Part shown: one piece after another, positions 42,050 through 50,651 of the stretch
Numbering within the stretch: position 1 is the first letter of the stretch
Layout of the letters: each line of letters begins with the position of its first letter
From: Brevibacterium pigmentatum
GTDB lineage: Bacteria > Actinomycetota > Actinomycetes > Actinomycetales > Brevibacteriaceae
Direction: 5' to 3'
NCBI RefSeq assembly: GCF_011617465.1
Contig: NZ_CP050153.1
Location: 2,108,001 to 2,172,000 of the forward strand
DNA length: 64,000 bases
Program-made: the position numbers and the translations under genes
Notes under the pieces: model-generated
Database searches by the model: none
What the model was told of the DNA's origin: nothing
What the model saw: only the letters and a program-made list of their open reading frames with translations

Positions 42050-43249
42050 TCAGTCCTTGGGCAGGATCTTCGCCTCGAGGAAGTTCGCGACATCGTCTTC
42101 CCAGCGCACCGGGTCGATGTTCCATTCCTTCGTGTGATGGGCCTTGCTGTACGAGGGCATCGTCACCAGGTCCCGCCTGACCCCCGCCAGGGCATGGGAG
42201 GGACCGGAGGGGACGAATTCGTCGTCATCGGAGTGGATGAGCAGCACGGGCACATCGAGTTCGGCGGCACGGGTCACCCAGTCCATGCGGTCGAGGTCGA
42301 GCGGGGTCTCCAGTCCGGTGATCGGCCGCGCCCACGGCTGTGTGATCATTTCGAGCGTGAGCTTGGCGACCGGCGTCGGCAGCAGGTTCTTCTTCGCCTG
42401 ACCATCGAGCACATTCACCCAGTCGACGACGGGCCCGTCGAGGACCAGCGAGGTCACGAATCGGCGGTTGCGTCCGCGGGAAGCCGCCTGCAGGGCGATG
42501 GCCCCGCCCATCGACCAGCCGAAGAGGACGACGTTCTTCGCCCCACGTGAGACGGCGTAGTCGATGGCCGCGTCGACGTCGATCCATTCGGTATCGCCGA
42601 GGCCGTAGCGCGATGTGGTCTCCACCCGCACTTCGGCGTCGTTGCGGTAGGACATGGCGATCGCGGGCACACCGAGGGTGTTGAGCACGGGTGCGGCACG
42701 CAGACCTTCGGCGCGGGTGCTGGCGCGGCCGTGGATGAGGATCGCCCAGGTGTCCTGCGGCTCCGGATGATCGGTCGGCAGCAGCCATGCGGGCAGGCTG
42801 CCGGCATCGGAGCGGATCTCGATGTCGTCGAAGTTCACGCCGGCCGCGATCGGATCGGGGTAGACGATGCCGGTCCAGCGTCCTCGCCAGGCCCGGCGGA
42901 TATCACCGCGGGTGACGGACAGGATCTCTCGGGAGACGGTGCGCGAGCGCGGATCGTACTCGACGATGTCGCCGATCACCGCGTGTCCCGACCCCTGATT
43001 GAAGTAGAGGCCGTAGGTGCCGGGCACCGTGGTCTCCTCATCGGCAGGCAGATGGATGCGCATATTCGGCGGAAAGCCGTCGATGTGCAGGATGTCGAGT
43101 TCTTCCGGCGCATTCTCCGGGACCACAATCCTGCGGGCGAAGTAGGCGGCCAGCCCCGACGATGCCACAGAGATGAGGGCACCGAGCCCGGCGCCGACAC
43201 CGATACCGGCGGCAAGCAGTCGAGCGGGGAACTTCGTGTCGCGGACCAT
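42050..43249 (-). CDS. Membrane-anchored alpha/beta hydrolase
   Basis: 399 residues. The N-terminal helix (~10-36) is a likely membrane anchor. The hydrolase fold carries the nucleophile elbow LFGWSMGGAIALQ, the acid in LLIHSDDDEFVPSGPS and a histidine in SYSKAHHTKEW, giving a complete Ser-Asp-His triad. AGGAGG lies five bases before ATG 43249. Substrate unknown; it resembles envelope-linked esterases/peptidases. It is divergent from msrB across 156 bp. Confidence 0.82.
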   Translation of the reverse strand: MVRDTKFPARLLAAGIGVGAGLGALISVASSGLAAYFARRIVVPENAPEELDILHIDGFPPNMRIHLPADEETTVPGTYGLYFNQGSGHAVIGDIVEYDPRSRTVSREILSVTRGDIRRAWRGRWTGIVYPDPIAAGVNFDDIEIRSDAGSLPAWLLPTDHPEPQDTWAILIHGRASTRAEGLRAAPVLNTLGVPAIAMSYRNDAEVRVETTSRYGLGDTEWIDVDAAIDYAVSRGAKNVVLFGWSMGGAIALQAASRGRNRRFVTSLVLDGPVVDWVNVLDGQAKKNLLPTPVAKLTLEMITQPWARPITGLETPLDLDRMDWVTRAAELDVPVLLIHSDDDEFVPSGPSHALAGVRRDLVTMPSYSKAHHTKEWNIDPVRWEDDVANFLEAKILPKD

Positions 43250-43405
43250 GAAAACCTCCTGTGTTCATTGTTGCCTACGGAATGATCAGGCACCAAACGC
43301 TGTTGTGGGGAATGAGCGAGTGCCTCTCGCTGTTGCGATCAGCAGAGGCGGAGACCGATTCCTCCTCGCCGCACACACCGTCATGGACAGATACCGGAGG
43401 TCACG

Positions 43406-43855
43406 ATGACTCAGTCATCAGATATCAACGCTGGAACTTCGACGAACGAGGGGGCCGTGGCAGAGGAGATCCGCTGGCAGGACGTGCTCACTCCCGAGGA
43501 GTTCGCAGTGCTGCGCCAGGGCGCGACAGAACGTCCCTTCACCGGTGAATACAACGATGAGACGGCTGCCGGGATGTATCAGTGTCGAGCCTGCGGAGCC
43601 GACCTGTTCCCCTCGGACACGAAGTTCGCCTCGCACTGCGGATGGCCGTCGTTCTACGCGCCTCTGGCCGAAGACCGGGTCCGCTACATCCGCGACACCT
43701 CCATGGGCATGGAACGCGTCGAGGTCCGCTGCGCGAACTGCGATTCGCATATGGGCCACGTCTTCTCGGGCGAGGGCTACGGCACACCCACCGACCAGCG
43801 CTACTGCATCAACTCGATCTCCCTGAAGCTCAACACCGACGCTTCGGACAGCTGA
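43406..43855 (+). CDS. msrB: Peptide-methionine (R)-S-oxide reductase
   Basis: Repairs methionine-R-sulfoxide in oxidised proteins. 149 residues. Zinc ligands Cys60, Cys63, Cys109 and Cys112 lie in CRAC and CANC. The HCGWPSF motif holds the possible resolving Cys78, and the catalytic Cys134 is in RYCINSISL. ATG 43406 follows a GGAGG. A GNAT gene starts one base after its stop. It lies near an OhrR-like peroxide sensor, which fits an oxidative-stress neighbourhood. Confidence 0.95.
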   Translation: MTQSSDINAGTSTNEGAVAEEIRWQDVLTPEEFAVLRQGATERPFTGEYNDETAAGMYQCRACGADLFPSDTKFASHCGWPSFYAPLAEDRVRYIRDTSMGMERVEVRCANCDSHMGHVFSGEGYGTPTDQRYCINSISLKLNTDASDS

Positions 43856-43856
43856 G

Positions 43857-44402
43857 GTGGCGACGGACTCTCGGACAGCGCCTCAGACCGTCGAGGCGAC
43901 CGAACCGGTCGTCAAGACCTTCGACCAGATGCTGCCTGCAGAGCTCTACGGAATTCTGCAGCTGCGCTCCCGCGCCTTCGTCGTCGAACAGGAATGCGTC
44001 TTCCTCGACGCCGATGGAGTCGATACCCTGCCCGAGACGCTGCACTTCTTCTACCCGAGGTCCGCGACGGCGATGTCGGACACACACGGGGCCGAGCACG
44101 GACGCGACCTTGCACCCTGGGCCTACGCCAGGCTGCTGCCGGCCGATGTCCCCGACGGACCGGCCGCCCGACCCGGAGCGCGCAGCATCAGTCGTGTCGC
44201 CACCCATCCCGATGCCCGTGGACAGGGCTGGAGCCGCCGACTGCTCACCGATATCGTCGGCGCCTGGTCGGACTCGCCGCTGACCCTCAATGCGCAGTCG
44301 CATCTCGAAGGACTCTACGGATCCTTCGGCTTCGCACCCAACGGGCCTCGCTTCGACGAGGACGGCCTCGAGCACACCCCGATGGAGCGCCCCGCGGGCT
44401 GA
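43857..44402 (+). CDS. GNAT-family N-acetyltransferase (ElaA-like)
   Basis: 181 residues with the ElaA-type start LYGILQLRSRAFVVEQECVF. The acetyl-CoA site region SRVATHPDARGQGWSRRLL (~118-136) and an FGFAPNGPRFDEDGLEHTPM end are typical of the family. GTG 43857 begins one base after the msrB stop, so translation is probably coupled. The acceptor substrate is unknown. It converges with the MarR gene; a 12-bp palindrome, GCTGAGCTCAGC (44428-44439), marks the junction. Confidence 0.83.
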   Translation: MATDSRTAPQTVEATEPVVKTFDQMLPAELYGILQLRSRAFVVEQECVFLDADGVDTLPETLHFFYPRSATAMSDTHGAEHGRDLAPWAYARLLPADVPDGPAARPGARSISRVATHPDARGQGWSRRLLTDIVGAWSDSPLTLNAQSHLEGLYGSFGFAPNGPRFDEDGLEHTPMERPAG

Positions 44403-44434
44403 CCTCATTTCTGTTCTGCCTCGGCGGGCTGAGC

Positions 44435-44911
44435 TCAGCTCGCGCCGGCCTCGGCGGCGTCGACGGAGGCGATGATCTTCTGCATCACCGCATGCAGTTC
44501 GCGCACTTCGTCGACGTCCATGCCGAGCTTGGCCATCATCGTCCCGGGAATCGCCTCGGCGGTCTTCCGCAGGTCACGGCCGGTGTCGGTGAGGGTGACT
44601 TCGACGATCCGTTCGTCGCTGTCACTGCGCGTCTTCGTCACATAGCCCAGCGCTTCGAGGCGTTTGACCAGCGGCGACACGGTCGCAGGTTCGAGACGCA
44701 GCAGTCGAGCGATCTCGCGCATCGGCAGCTTCGCATGCTGCCACAGCGCAAGCATGACCAGGTACTGCGGATGGGTCAGACCGATCGGTTCGAGCACGGA
44801 CCGGTAGGCGCCGATCACCCCACGTGAGGCCACGGCCAGGGCGAAGCAGATCTGGCTCTCGAGCGCCAGCGGATTGTCCATCTGCTCCGTCGAACCCTCT
44901 GATTCCAGCAT
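44435..44911 (-). CDS. OhrR-like MarR-family regulator (peroxide sensor candidate)
   Basis: 158 residues (or 148 from ATG 44881, which gives the usual OhrR N terminus). The sequence ESQICFALAVASRGVIGAYR has the single cysteine at the OhrR sensing position (Cys22, or Cys12 from the second start). THPQYLVMLALWQHAKLPMR and the winged helix PATVSPLVKRLEALGYVTK also match OhrR. In OhrR, oxidation of this Cys by organic peroxides releases DNA. A perfect 14-bp palindrome lies upstream. No ohr gene is adjacent, so the target may be the small divergent gene or a remote gene. Confidence 0.85.
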   Translation of the reverse strand: MLESEGSTEQMDNPLALESQICFALAVASRGVIGAYRSVLEPIGLTHPQYLVMLALWQHAKLPMREIARLLRLEPATVSPLVKRLEALGYVTKTRSDSDERIVEVTLTDTGRDLRKTAEAIPGTMMAKLGMDVDEVRELHAVMQKIIASVDAAEAGAS

Positions 44912-44970
44912 CGTGTCTCGTCGATCCTCCGCGTCGGCAAACAGGGCATGCGCCGCCCTTTCGCATATTA

Positions 44971-44998
44971 GTTAGTGCACTAACCATCAGTGTACACT
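44971..44998. promoter_or_regulatory. MarR/OhrR operator candidates
   Basis: GTTAGTGCACTAAC (44971-44984) is a perfect 14-bp palindrome. AGTGTACACT (44989-44998) is a second perfect palindrome 4 bp away. Both lie in the divergent gap between the MarR gene and the small gene at 45055. TACACT (44993-44998) could serve as a -10 element for the rightward gene. Confidence 0.65.
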
Positions 44999-45054
44999 TG
45001 AGATGAAACCAGCCCAGTTCTCGCCCCTGCGGCGCCTCGTCGATAGGATCCTCA

Positions 45055-45339
45055 ATGTCGTCCTCCTCGCAGCCTTCCGCCGATGGTTCGAACCGGCACC
45101 AGGACCCGAAGCAGAAGAAGTCGGCGCGGAACACCCAGCATCCGGAGTCCCAGCGCGGAGTCGGCTGGCTCAACAATTTCTTCCGCAAGATCGTCGGGCC
45201 GGCGCAGGTCGACAACACTCGACCGGGCGGATACTACGAGGACGAGACGCTGCGGCATCAACAGCTCGATGCCATGGGTCTGGAGATGCGCACCGACGCC
45301 AACGGTCACTCCTACGTGGTGAAGAAGGGCAGCAAGTAA
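45055..45339 (+). CDS. Small hypothetical hydrophilic protein
   Basis: 94 residues, not recognised beyond being actinobacterial in style. The first ~35 residues are Ser/Gln/Lys-rich and probably disordered. A conserved-looking core follows: GWLNNFFRKIVGPAQVDNTR, then YYEDETLRHQQLDAMGLEMR. It has no signal peptide or membrane helix and is basic overall. ATG 45055 is chosen from the position of the core; the ribosome-binding site is weak. It is divergent from the OhrR-like gene and followed by a very strong terminator, supporting a real short transcript. Confidence 0.65.
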   Translation: MSSSSQPSADGSNRHQDPKQKKSARNTQHPESQRGVGWLNNFFRKIVGPAQVDNTRPGGYYEDETLRHQQLDAMGLEMRTDANGHSYVVKKGSK

Positions 45340-45363
45340 CCACCTCCCGCTCCTCGAGAATGC

Positions 45364-45400
45364 AAAGGGCCGCCGCACCGATACGGTGCGGCGGCCCTTT
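45364..45400 (+). terminator. Strong hairpin terminator
   Basis: AAAGGGCCGCCGCACCG (45364-45380) pairs perfectly with CGGTGCGGCGGCCCTTT (45384-45400) around ATA, ending in TTT. It is 25 bp after the small-protein stop and is symmetrical, so it may also stop the opposing hemQ transcript. Confidence 0.85.
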
Positions 45401-45436
45401 CGCTATCCGTCTCTGGCGCTGGCGGGCGAACCTCTC

Positions 45437-45466
45437 ACCGTCAGTGCCGAACGAACGACTGACGGT
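45437..45466 (-). terminator. Hairpin at the end of hemQ
   Basis: ACCGTCAG (45437-45444) and CTGACGGT (45459-45466) form an 8-bp stem touching the hemQ stop codon. The left side belongs to the CTCACCG-type repeat family seen at 7.3 and 52.6-53.1 kb. Confidence 0.45.
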
Positions 45467-46176
45467 CAGCGCCAGTCGGTGACGATGTCGACGAGTTCGC
45501 GGCGCGGTCCGGTGTAGAACGGGACCTCTTCACGCACGTGCAGACGCGCCTCGGTGTTGCGCAGGTCGCGCATCAGGTCGACGATGCGGTGGAGTTCGGG
45601 AGCTTCGAAGGCCAACAGCCATTCGTAGTCGCCGAGAGCGAAGGAGGCGATCGTGTTCGCCTTGATGTCCTTGTACCCAGCTGCGGCCATACCGTGGTCG
45701 CGCAGCATCTTCGACCGTTCGGCGGGATCGAGGAGGTACCAGTCGTAGGACCGCACGAACGGGTACACGCAGATGTAGTCGCCGGGCTCGGGATCGGTGA
45801 GCAGAGCCGGCAGGTGGGCCTTGTTGAACTCTGCCGGGCGGTGGATTCCGACGTTGGACCAGACGGGTTCGAGCACTCCGCCGATCAGGCTGCGACGGAT
45901 CGCCGAGTACGCGGCCTGGACGACCTCGATCTCGGGGGCGTGGTACCAGAACATGACGTCGGCATCGGCCCGCAGAGCCGAGACGTCGTAGATTCCGCGG
46001 ACGACGAGGCCGCGTTCCTTCAGCGGCTCCAGAGCCGCATGCAGCTCATCGGCGAGTTCCCTGCGATCGGCATCGCCGAGTTCTCCCGCAGAGGCGAAGA
46101 CGGAGTAGGCGATATACCGCGTCTGCTCGTTCGCTTCCTCGATCTGGGCGTCGGTGGGCTGAGTGTATTCGCTCAT
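45466..46176 (-). CDS. hemQ: Coproheme decarboxylase (HemQ/ChdC)
   Basis: Last step of the coproporphyrin-dependent haem pathway: peroxide-driven decarboxylation of coproheme to haem b. About 236 residues of the chlorite-dismutase-like fold. [18 protein letters not shown] holds the likely reactive Tyr147 and the proximal haem ligand His161. ATG 46176 with GGAG upstream is preferred to 46194. It is the third gene of hemE-hemY-hemQ. Naming is supported by context as well as motif. Confidence 0.94.
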   Translation of the reverse strand: MSEYTQPTDAQIEEANEQTRYIAYSVFASAGELGDADRRELADELHAALEPLKERGLVVRGIYDVSALRADADVMFWYHAPEIEVVQAAYSAIRRSLIGGVLEPVWSNVGIHRPAEFNKAHLPALLTDPEPGDYICVYPFVRSYDWYLLDPAERSKMLRDHGMAAAGYKDIKANTIASFALGDYEWLLAFEAPELHRIVDLMRDLRNTEARLHVREEVPFYTGPRRELVDIVTDWR

Positions 46177-46213
46177 ATCTGCTCCTTCTGTCATCTCTTC
46201 ATTCTCAATTGTC

Positions 46214-47617
46214 TTACGAGTCGTCGGCTGACCGGTTCAATCTCTGGGCCGCCGAGTCGGCACGGGCGATGCAGGCGGGAATGCCGATTCCCCCGTACGC
46301 GGATCCGGCGAGTTCGAGACCGGGCAGGTCTGCGATCTCCGCATCGACGGCGGCGATCCGTCCGGCATGGCCGGGCAGGTACTGCGGCAGGGCGGAGTTC
46401 CAGCGTTGGACTTCTGCGCTCAGCAGGCGCGATTCCGGGCGGGAGGTGATCGCCTGCCAATCGGCGAAGGCGCGTTCGACGATCTCCTCGTCGGACAGGC
46501 TGCTCCACACCTCTGGTCCGTCGCCGAAGCGTCCGATGCTCATCCGCACCAGGGCCGTGCCCGCGGGGATATGGGCGGCCGTCCACGGCCATTTGTTCGA
46601 CACGAAGGTCGAGGCCTTGATGAATGTGCCCTCGGTGACGGGGACGAGGAATCCCGAACCGTCCAGCTCGACTCCCCCGAGATCGACGAGCGCCGCGACC
46701 AACGCGGTGGAGGCGTAGGGGACGGACTGCAGTGCCGCGGCCGCGGTGGGGGCCGCCTCGGCGAGGAGTCCCGCGCTGACGTGGGCAGGGGTGGCGAGGA
46801 CGAGCCCGTCGGACTCGATATCGGTCCCGTCCGCGGTCACCGTCCAAGCGCGACCGTCACGCCGGATACCGGTGACACCGGCGCCGAGGCGGACCTGACC
46901 TCCTCGGGCCTCGATCGCCTCGTGCAGGGTCGGGATGAGGCGGTTGATCCCGCCTTCGAAGCTCATGAACACCGGTTCTGCCGGTCGTCCCGGGGCAGCC
47001 GCTTGAGCATCGCGTGCGGCAAGCAGCTGCGCCACGAGGTCGAGCACCGAGGTGCCCTCGACGGCGGCGGGCAGCAGGGCAGGAACCGTCTCGGCCAGGG
47101 ACAGGTCCCGGCAGCGGCCCGCATACACTCCGCCGAGCAGCGGATCGACGAGGGAGTCGACGATGGCATCGCCGAGGCGCTCGGCCAGGAACGCACCCAG
47201 CGAGACATCGTCGCCGTCGATCGGGGGCGTCAGCTGCTCGGCAGCCAGACGTTCGGCCGCCTCGGTGCCGATGAGGGATTCGACCTCGGCGGCTTCGGCG
47301 GGTACTCCCATGATCGTCCGTTTGGGAATCGCGTGCAGGTCTCCCCGGCTCAGCACCTGCGAATTGTGGTGTGTCGAAGGGAACACCGAGTCGAGGCCGA
47401 GTTCGGCGGCCAGGCTCTTAGTCTCCGGACGTCGGTTGAGGCTCGCTTCGGCTCCGGTGTCGATGCCGACGGGCACGGCACCATCGAGCGTGGTCGATTT
47501 CAGGCAGCCGCCGAGGCGGCCGCCGGCCTCGAGCACGGTCACGTGGTGATCGGCGGAGAGACGGTACGCGGCGACGAGACCGGAGATCCCTCCCCCGACG
47601 ACGGTGATCTGTCCCAT
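46214..47617 (-). CDS. hemY: Coproporphyrinogen III oxidase / protoporphyrinogen oxidase (HemY/CgoX)
   Basis: FAD enzyme that oxidises coproporphyrinogen III to coproporphyrin III in the Gram-positive haem pathway. 467 residues. The N-terminal dinucleotide motif [17 protein letters not shown] is followed by the usual GG-doublet ([12 protein letters not shown]). The C-terminal FAD contact region [20 protein letters not shown] is intact. It lies 4 bp after hemE and 37 bp before hemQ, forming an operon. The neighbours imply the coproporphyrin rather than the protoporphyrin branch. Confidence 0.92.
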   Translation of the reverse strand: MGQITVVGGGISGLVAAYRLSADHHVTVLEAGGRLGGCLKSTTLDGAVPVGIDTGAEASLNRRPETKSLAAELGLDSVFPSTHHNSQVLSRGDLHAIPKRTIMGVPAEAAEVESLIGTEAAERLAAEQLTPPIDGDDVSLGAFLAERLGDAIVDSLVDPLLGGVYAGRCRDLSLAETVPALLPAAVEGTSVLDLVAQLLAARDAQAAAPGRPAEPVFMSFEGGINRLIPTLHEAIEARGGQVRLGAGVTGIRRDGRAWTVTADGTDIESDGLVLATPAHVSAGLLAEAAPTAAAALQSVPYASTALVAALVDLGGVELDGSGFLVPVTEGTFIKASTFVSNKWPWTAAHIPAGTALVRMSIGRFGDGPEVWSSLSDEEIVERAFADWQAITSRPESRLLSAEVQRWNSALPQYLPGHAGRIAAVDAEIADLPGLELAGSAYGGIGIPACIARADSAAQRLNRSADDS

Positions 47618-47621
47618 CCGA

Positions 47622-48668
47622 TCAGCCGCGGCTGCCGAGGATCTCTGCCGAGACGCGGTGCACGAGGTCGACGATGCGACTGGGCACCTCGGGGTCGGTG
47701 TCGGGAAGGACGCCGTGGCCGAGGTTGAAGACGAATCCGCGGTCGAGATCGAGTCCCTTGCGCACGATCGCCTCGACGCGGGCCGACAGCGCCTCCCAGG
47801 GGGCGAAGAGCAGGGCCGGGTCCAGATTGCCCTGGAGCGCCTGACCGGGCTTGACCCGAGTGGCGGCGTCGGCGAGGTCGACGCGGAAGTCGACGCCGAC
47901 GGCGGTGGATCCGGCCCGGGCCATGGAGCCGAGGAGCTCACCGGTCTGCACGCCGAAGTGGATGCTGGGCACATCGTGGCCGGACAGTGCGTCGAAGACG
48001 GCGGTGGAGTGTTCGAGGACGTGGTTCTCGTAGTCCTCCCGGCAGAGGTAGCCGGCCCAGGAGTCGAAGAGTTGGAAGGCCTTGGCTCCGGCGTTCAGCT
48101 GCACGTCGATGAAGGTCGCCGACATCTGTGCGAGCTTGCCCAGGAGCGCGGAGAACGCCTCGGGGTCGGAGGCCATGAGGGACTTCGTCTTCTCATGGTT
48201 CTTGCTCGGCCCGCCTTCGATGAGGTAGCTGGCCAGGGTGAACGGGGCGCCGGCGAACCCGATGACGGGGGTGGTCTCGTCGAGTTCGGCGGTCACACGC
48301 TGGATCGATTCGGCGATATCGGGGATGTCGTCGGCGTCGAGTCCGGGCAGGGCGTCGATATCGGCGCGGGAGCGCACCGGGGACGCGATGACCGGGCCGA
48401 CGCCGGGGACGATCTCCACATCGACACCGGCGGCCTGGAGCGGGACGACGATATCGGAGAAGAAGATGGCCGCGTCGACGCCGTGGCGGCGGACCGGCTG
48501 CAGAGTGATCTCAGAGACCATCTCGGGGTCGCGGCAGGCATCGAGCATCTGGGTGCCTTCGCGCAGCTTGCGGTACTCGGGCAGGGAGCGGCCGGCCTGC
48601 CGCATGAACCAGACGGGAGTGTGCGAAACCGGCTCCGAACGCAGGGCAGCCAACAAGGGTGATGTCAT
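47622..48668 (-). CDS. hemE: Uroporphyrinogen III decarboxylase
   Basis: Converts uroporphyrinogen III to coproporphyrinogen III, the branch point of haem and sirohaem synthesis. 348 residues. The N-terminal signature TPVWFMRQAGRSLPEYRKLR and the internal GFAGAPFTLASYLIEGG are both diagnostic; LGHGVLPDTDPE ends the barrel. ATG 48668. First gene of hemE-hemY-hemQ; 160 bp from the divergent DUF3000 gene. Confidence 0.96.
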   Translation of the reverse strand: MTSPLLAALRSEPVSHTPVWFMRQAGRSLPEYRKLREGTQMLDACRDPEMVSEITLQPVRRHGVDAAIFFSDIVVPLQAAGVDVEIVPGVGPVIASPVRSRADIDALPGLDADDIPDIAESIQRVTAELDETTPVIGFAGAPFTLASYLIEGGPSKNHEKTKSLMASDPEAFSALLGKLAQMSATFIDVQLNAGAKAFQLFDSWAGYLCREDYENHVLEHSTAVFDALSGHDVPSIHFGVQTGELLGSMARAGSTAVGVDFRVDLADAATRVKPGQALQGNLDPALLFAPWEALSARVEAIVRKGLDLDRGFVFNLGHGVLPDTDPEVPSRIVDLVHRVSAEILGSRG

Positions 48669-48827
48669 GGCTCCATCTTCCCATTCTTCGATCGCACATG
48701 CCCACTCGATCTCGGTTTCAAGACGGGCCGTCTTGCCGTCTCAGAATGCGGCCGAGGACAGCGCCGTCAGGAATGTCCGGGGCCGCCTCGGCGTGGATGA
48801 TTCCCCTGCCGGCACGGCTGATCTATC

Positions 48828-49451
48828 GTGGCAACTGTGGTCAACACCTCACCTCTCAATCGCATTCCGGCGGAGTTCTCCGCCGTGACGTCGGTGCTGC
48901 GTCAGGCGCGCAGCACGAACAACGTGTCGATTTCCGAGATCCCCGCCCCGGCCCGGCTGGCCCCCTACTCCTATGCTCTCGGCGCCGAGGTCAGCGCCGA
49001 CGAGACGTTCCTGCGGGCCAGCGGCGAGACCATCGATGAGCTCGCCACCGGCCGCATCGTCGTCCTCTTCGATCCCGCCGCCCCGGAGGAATGGGAAGGC
49101 TCGTTCCGGGTGGTCTCCTATATCCGCGCCGAACTCGAACACGAACTCGGCAATGAGACGATGCTCGGCCATGTGGCGTGGAGCTGGCTCGAGGATGCAC
49201 TCGACTCCAACGACTGCCAGGTGCTCGCCGCCGGCGGGACGACCACTCGGGTGCTGTCCGAGAGCTTCGGCACCTTGGCCGATCGCCCGGCCACGATAGA
49301 CTTGGAGCTGCGCGCTTCGTGGACACCCGTGATTGACGAGCCGGATCTGATCGGCAATCACTTCGAAGCCTGGATCGATCTGCTCAGCACAGTCGCCGGA
49401 CTGCCACCACTTCCTGAAGGAGTCACAGCCCTGCCCGGGCGCCGTCGATGA
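48828..49451 (+). CDS. DUF3000 family protein
   Basis: 207 residues of an actinobacteria-specific family with no known function. It has no membrane helix or signal peptide. Recognised by overall pattern (FSAVTSVLRQARSTNNVSIS, GHVAWSWLEDALDS, WTPVIDEPDLIGNHFEAWID) and by invariant position before the RNase D gene, whose ATG overlaps its TGA (ATGA). The start is GTG 48828; GTG 48837 is an alternative. Coupling with RNase D suggests an RNA-related role, an inference. Confidence 0.85.
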   Translation: MATVVNTSPLNRIPAEFSAVTSVLRQARSTNNVSISEIPAPARLAPYSYALGAEVSADETFLRASGETIDELATGRIVVLFDPAAPEEWEGSFRVVSYIRAELEHELGNETMLGHVAWSWLEDALDSNDCQVLAAGGTTTRVLSESFGTLADRPATIDLELRASWTPVIDEPDLIGNHFEAWIDLLSTVAGLPPLPEGVTALPGRRR

Positions 49452-50620
49452 CAACCGAACTACCGCTTTTGGAAACACCCGCGAACGGCATCCCCGACGT
49501 CGTCGACACCCCGGAGGATCTCTCCTCCTCGATCGCCAGTCTGGCCGCTGCCGCGGGACCCATCGCCATCGACGCCGAACGAGCTTCGGGAATCAGATAC
49601 GGTCAGCGCGCCTTCCTCGTTCAGCTGCGCCGTGAGGGTGCAGGCACGTTCCTCCTCGATTCCGAGTCTCTCGGTGATCTCAGCGAGCTCAACCCGGCGC
49701 TTGGGTCCGATGAGTGGGTCATCCATTCGGTGACACAGGATCTGCCGTGCCTGCAGGAGCGTGGGATGCGCCCGGCGGCCCTGTTCGACACCGAGCTGGC
49801 CGCCAGGCTGCTCGGATGGGAGAGGTTCGGTCTGGCCGCTGTCGCCGAGCGCACTCTGGGTGTGCGACTGGCGAAGGAGCATTCGGCCGCCGATTGGTCG
49901 ACGCGTCCGCTGCCGAAGGAGTGGCTGAACTATGCCGCCCTCGACGTCGAGGTGCTCCTGCCGATCCGCGACATCCTCCACCAGCAGCTGCTCGATTCCG
50001 GCCGGTGGGAGTTTGCGCGGCAGGAGTTCACGCACCTGCTCGATTTCACTCCGAAGCATTTCGCTGAGCCGTGGCGGCGCACGCATGGGCTGTCGAAGAT
50101 CAAGTCACGCCGGGACATCGCCCGGGTCCGTGAGCTCTGGCGGGCACGGGACTCCATGGCGCGCGAGGCCGACCTGGCTCCGTCGAAGATCCTGCGCGAT
50201 CGTGACCTCGTCGCCCTCGCACAGTCCGGTGTGAAGTCCAGCGATGACATCCTGGCGCAGTGGCGCCGGCTCTCTCGCGCCGAGGCGGCCCGGCTCTTCC
50301 GTGCCTACCGCAAGGCCTCCCGGTTGGGTGCCGAAGAGCTGCCGGGACGGTTCGAACGCGGACGGTCGAAGCGCAGCGCGTTCAACCCGGCGGAGCTCAA
50401 GGAGCGGGTGGCGGCGCTGAAGGCCGCAATGTCGGAGCTCTCCGACGAGCTGACGATCCCCCATGATGTGCTCCTCCAGCCGGCAATCGTGAAGTCCCTG
50501 GCTGCGGAGTCGAACGTCGATGTCGAGGATTACCTCGCCGAGGCGGGGGCACGGCCCTGGCAGGTCGAGCTCAGTGCTCCCGTGCTGCAGAAGGCCTTGG
50601 CCGGACTCCCCCAGTCCTGA
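49448..50620 (+). CDS. rnd: Ribonuclease D-like 3'-5' exonuclease with HRDC domain
   Basis: Trims the 3' ends of stable RNAs. 390 residues. DEDDy exonuclease motifs are in place: AIDAERASG, HSVTQDLPCL and LNYAALDVEVL. An HRDC domain (~215-300) follows, and a second helical domain ends the protein. Start ATG 49448 overlaps the DUF3000 stop. It converges with dxs at 31 bp; DUF3000-rnd-dxs is a conserved actinobacterial order. Confidence 0.92.
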   Translation: MTTELPLLETPANGIPDVVDTPEDLSSSIASLAAAAGPIAIDAERASGIRYGQRAFLVQLRREGAGTFLLDSESLGDLSELNPALGSDEWVIHSVTQDLPCLQERGMRPAALFDTELAARLLGWERFGLAAVAERTLGVRLAKEHSAADWSTRPLPKEWLNYAALDVEVLLPIRDILHQQLLDSGRWEFARQEFTHLLDFTPKHFAEPWRRTHGLSKIKSRRDIARVRELWRARDSMAREADLAPSKILRDRDLVALAQSGVKSSDDILAQWRRLSRAEAARLFRAYRKASRLGAEELPGRFERGRSKRSAFNPAELKERVAALKAAMSELSDELTIPHDVLLQPAIVKSLAAESNVDVEDYLAEAGARPWQVELSAPVLQKALAGLPQS

Positions 50621-50651
50621 ACCTCACACCGCACGGCGTGAGCTCTGCACC

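Noticed and set aside
45081..45096. TPsiC-like GGTTCGAACC suggesting a tRNA
   Set aside because: It lies within the small-protein coding frame and no acceptor or anticodon stems can be built around it.
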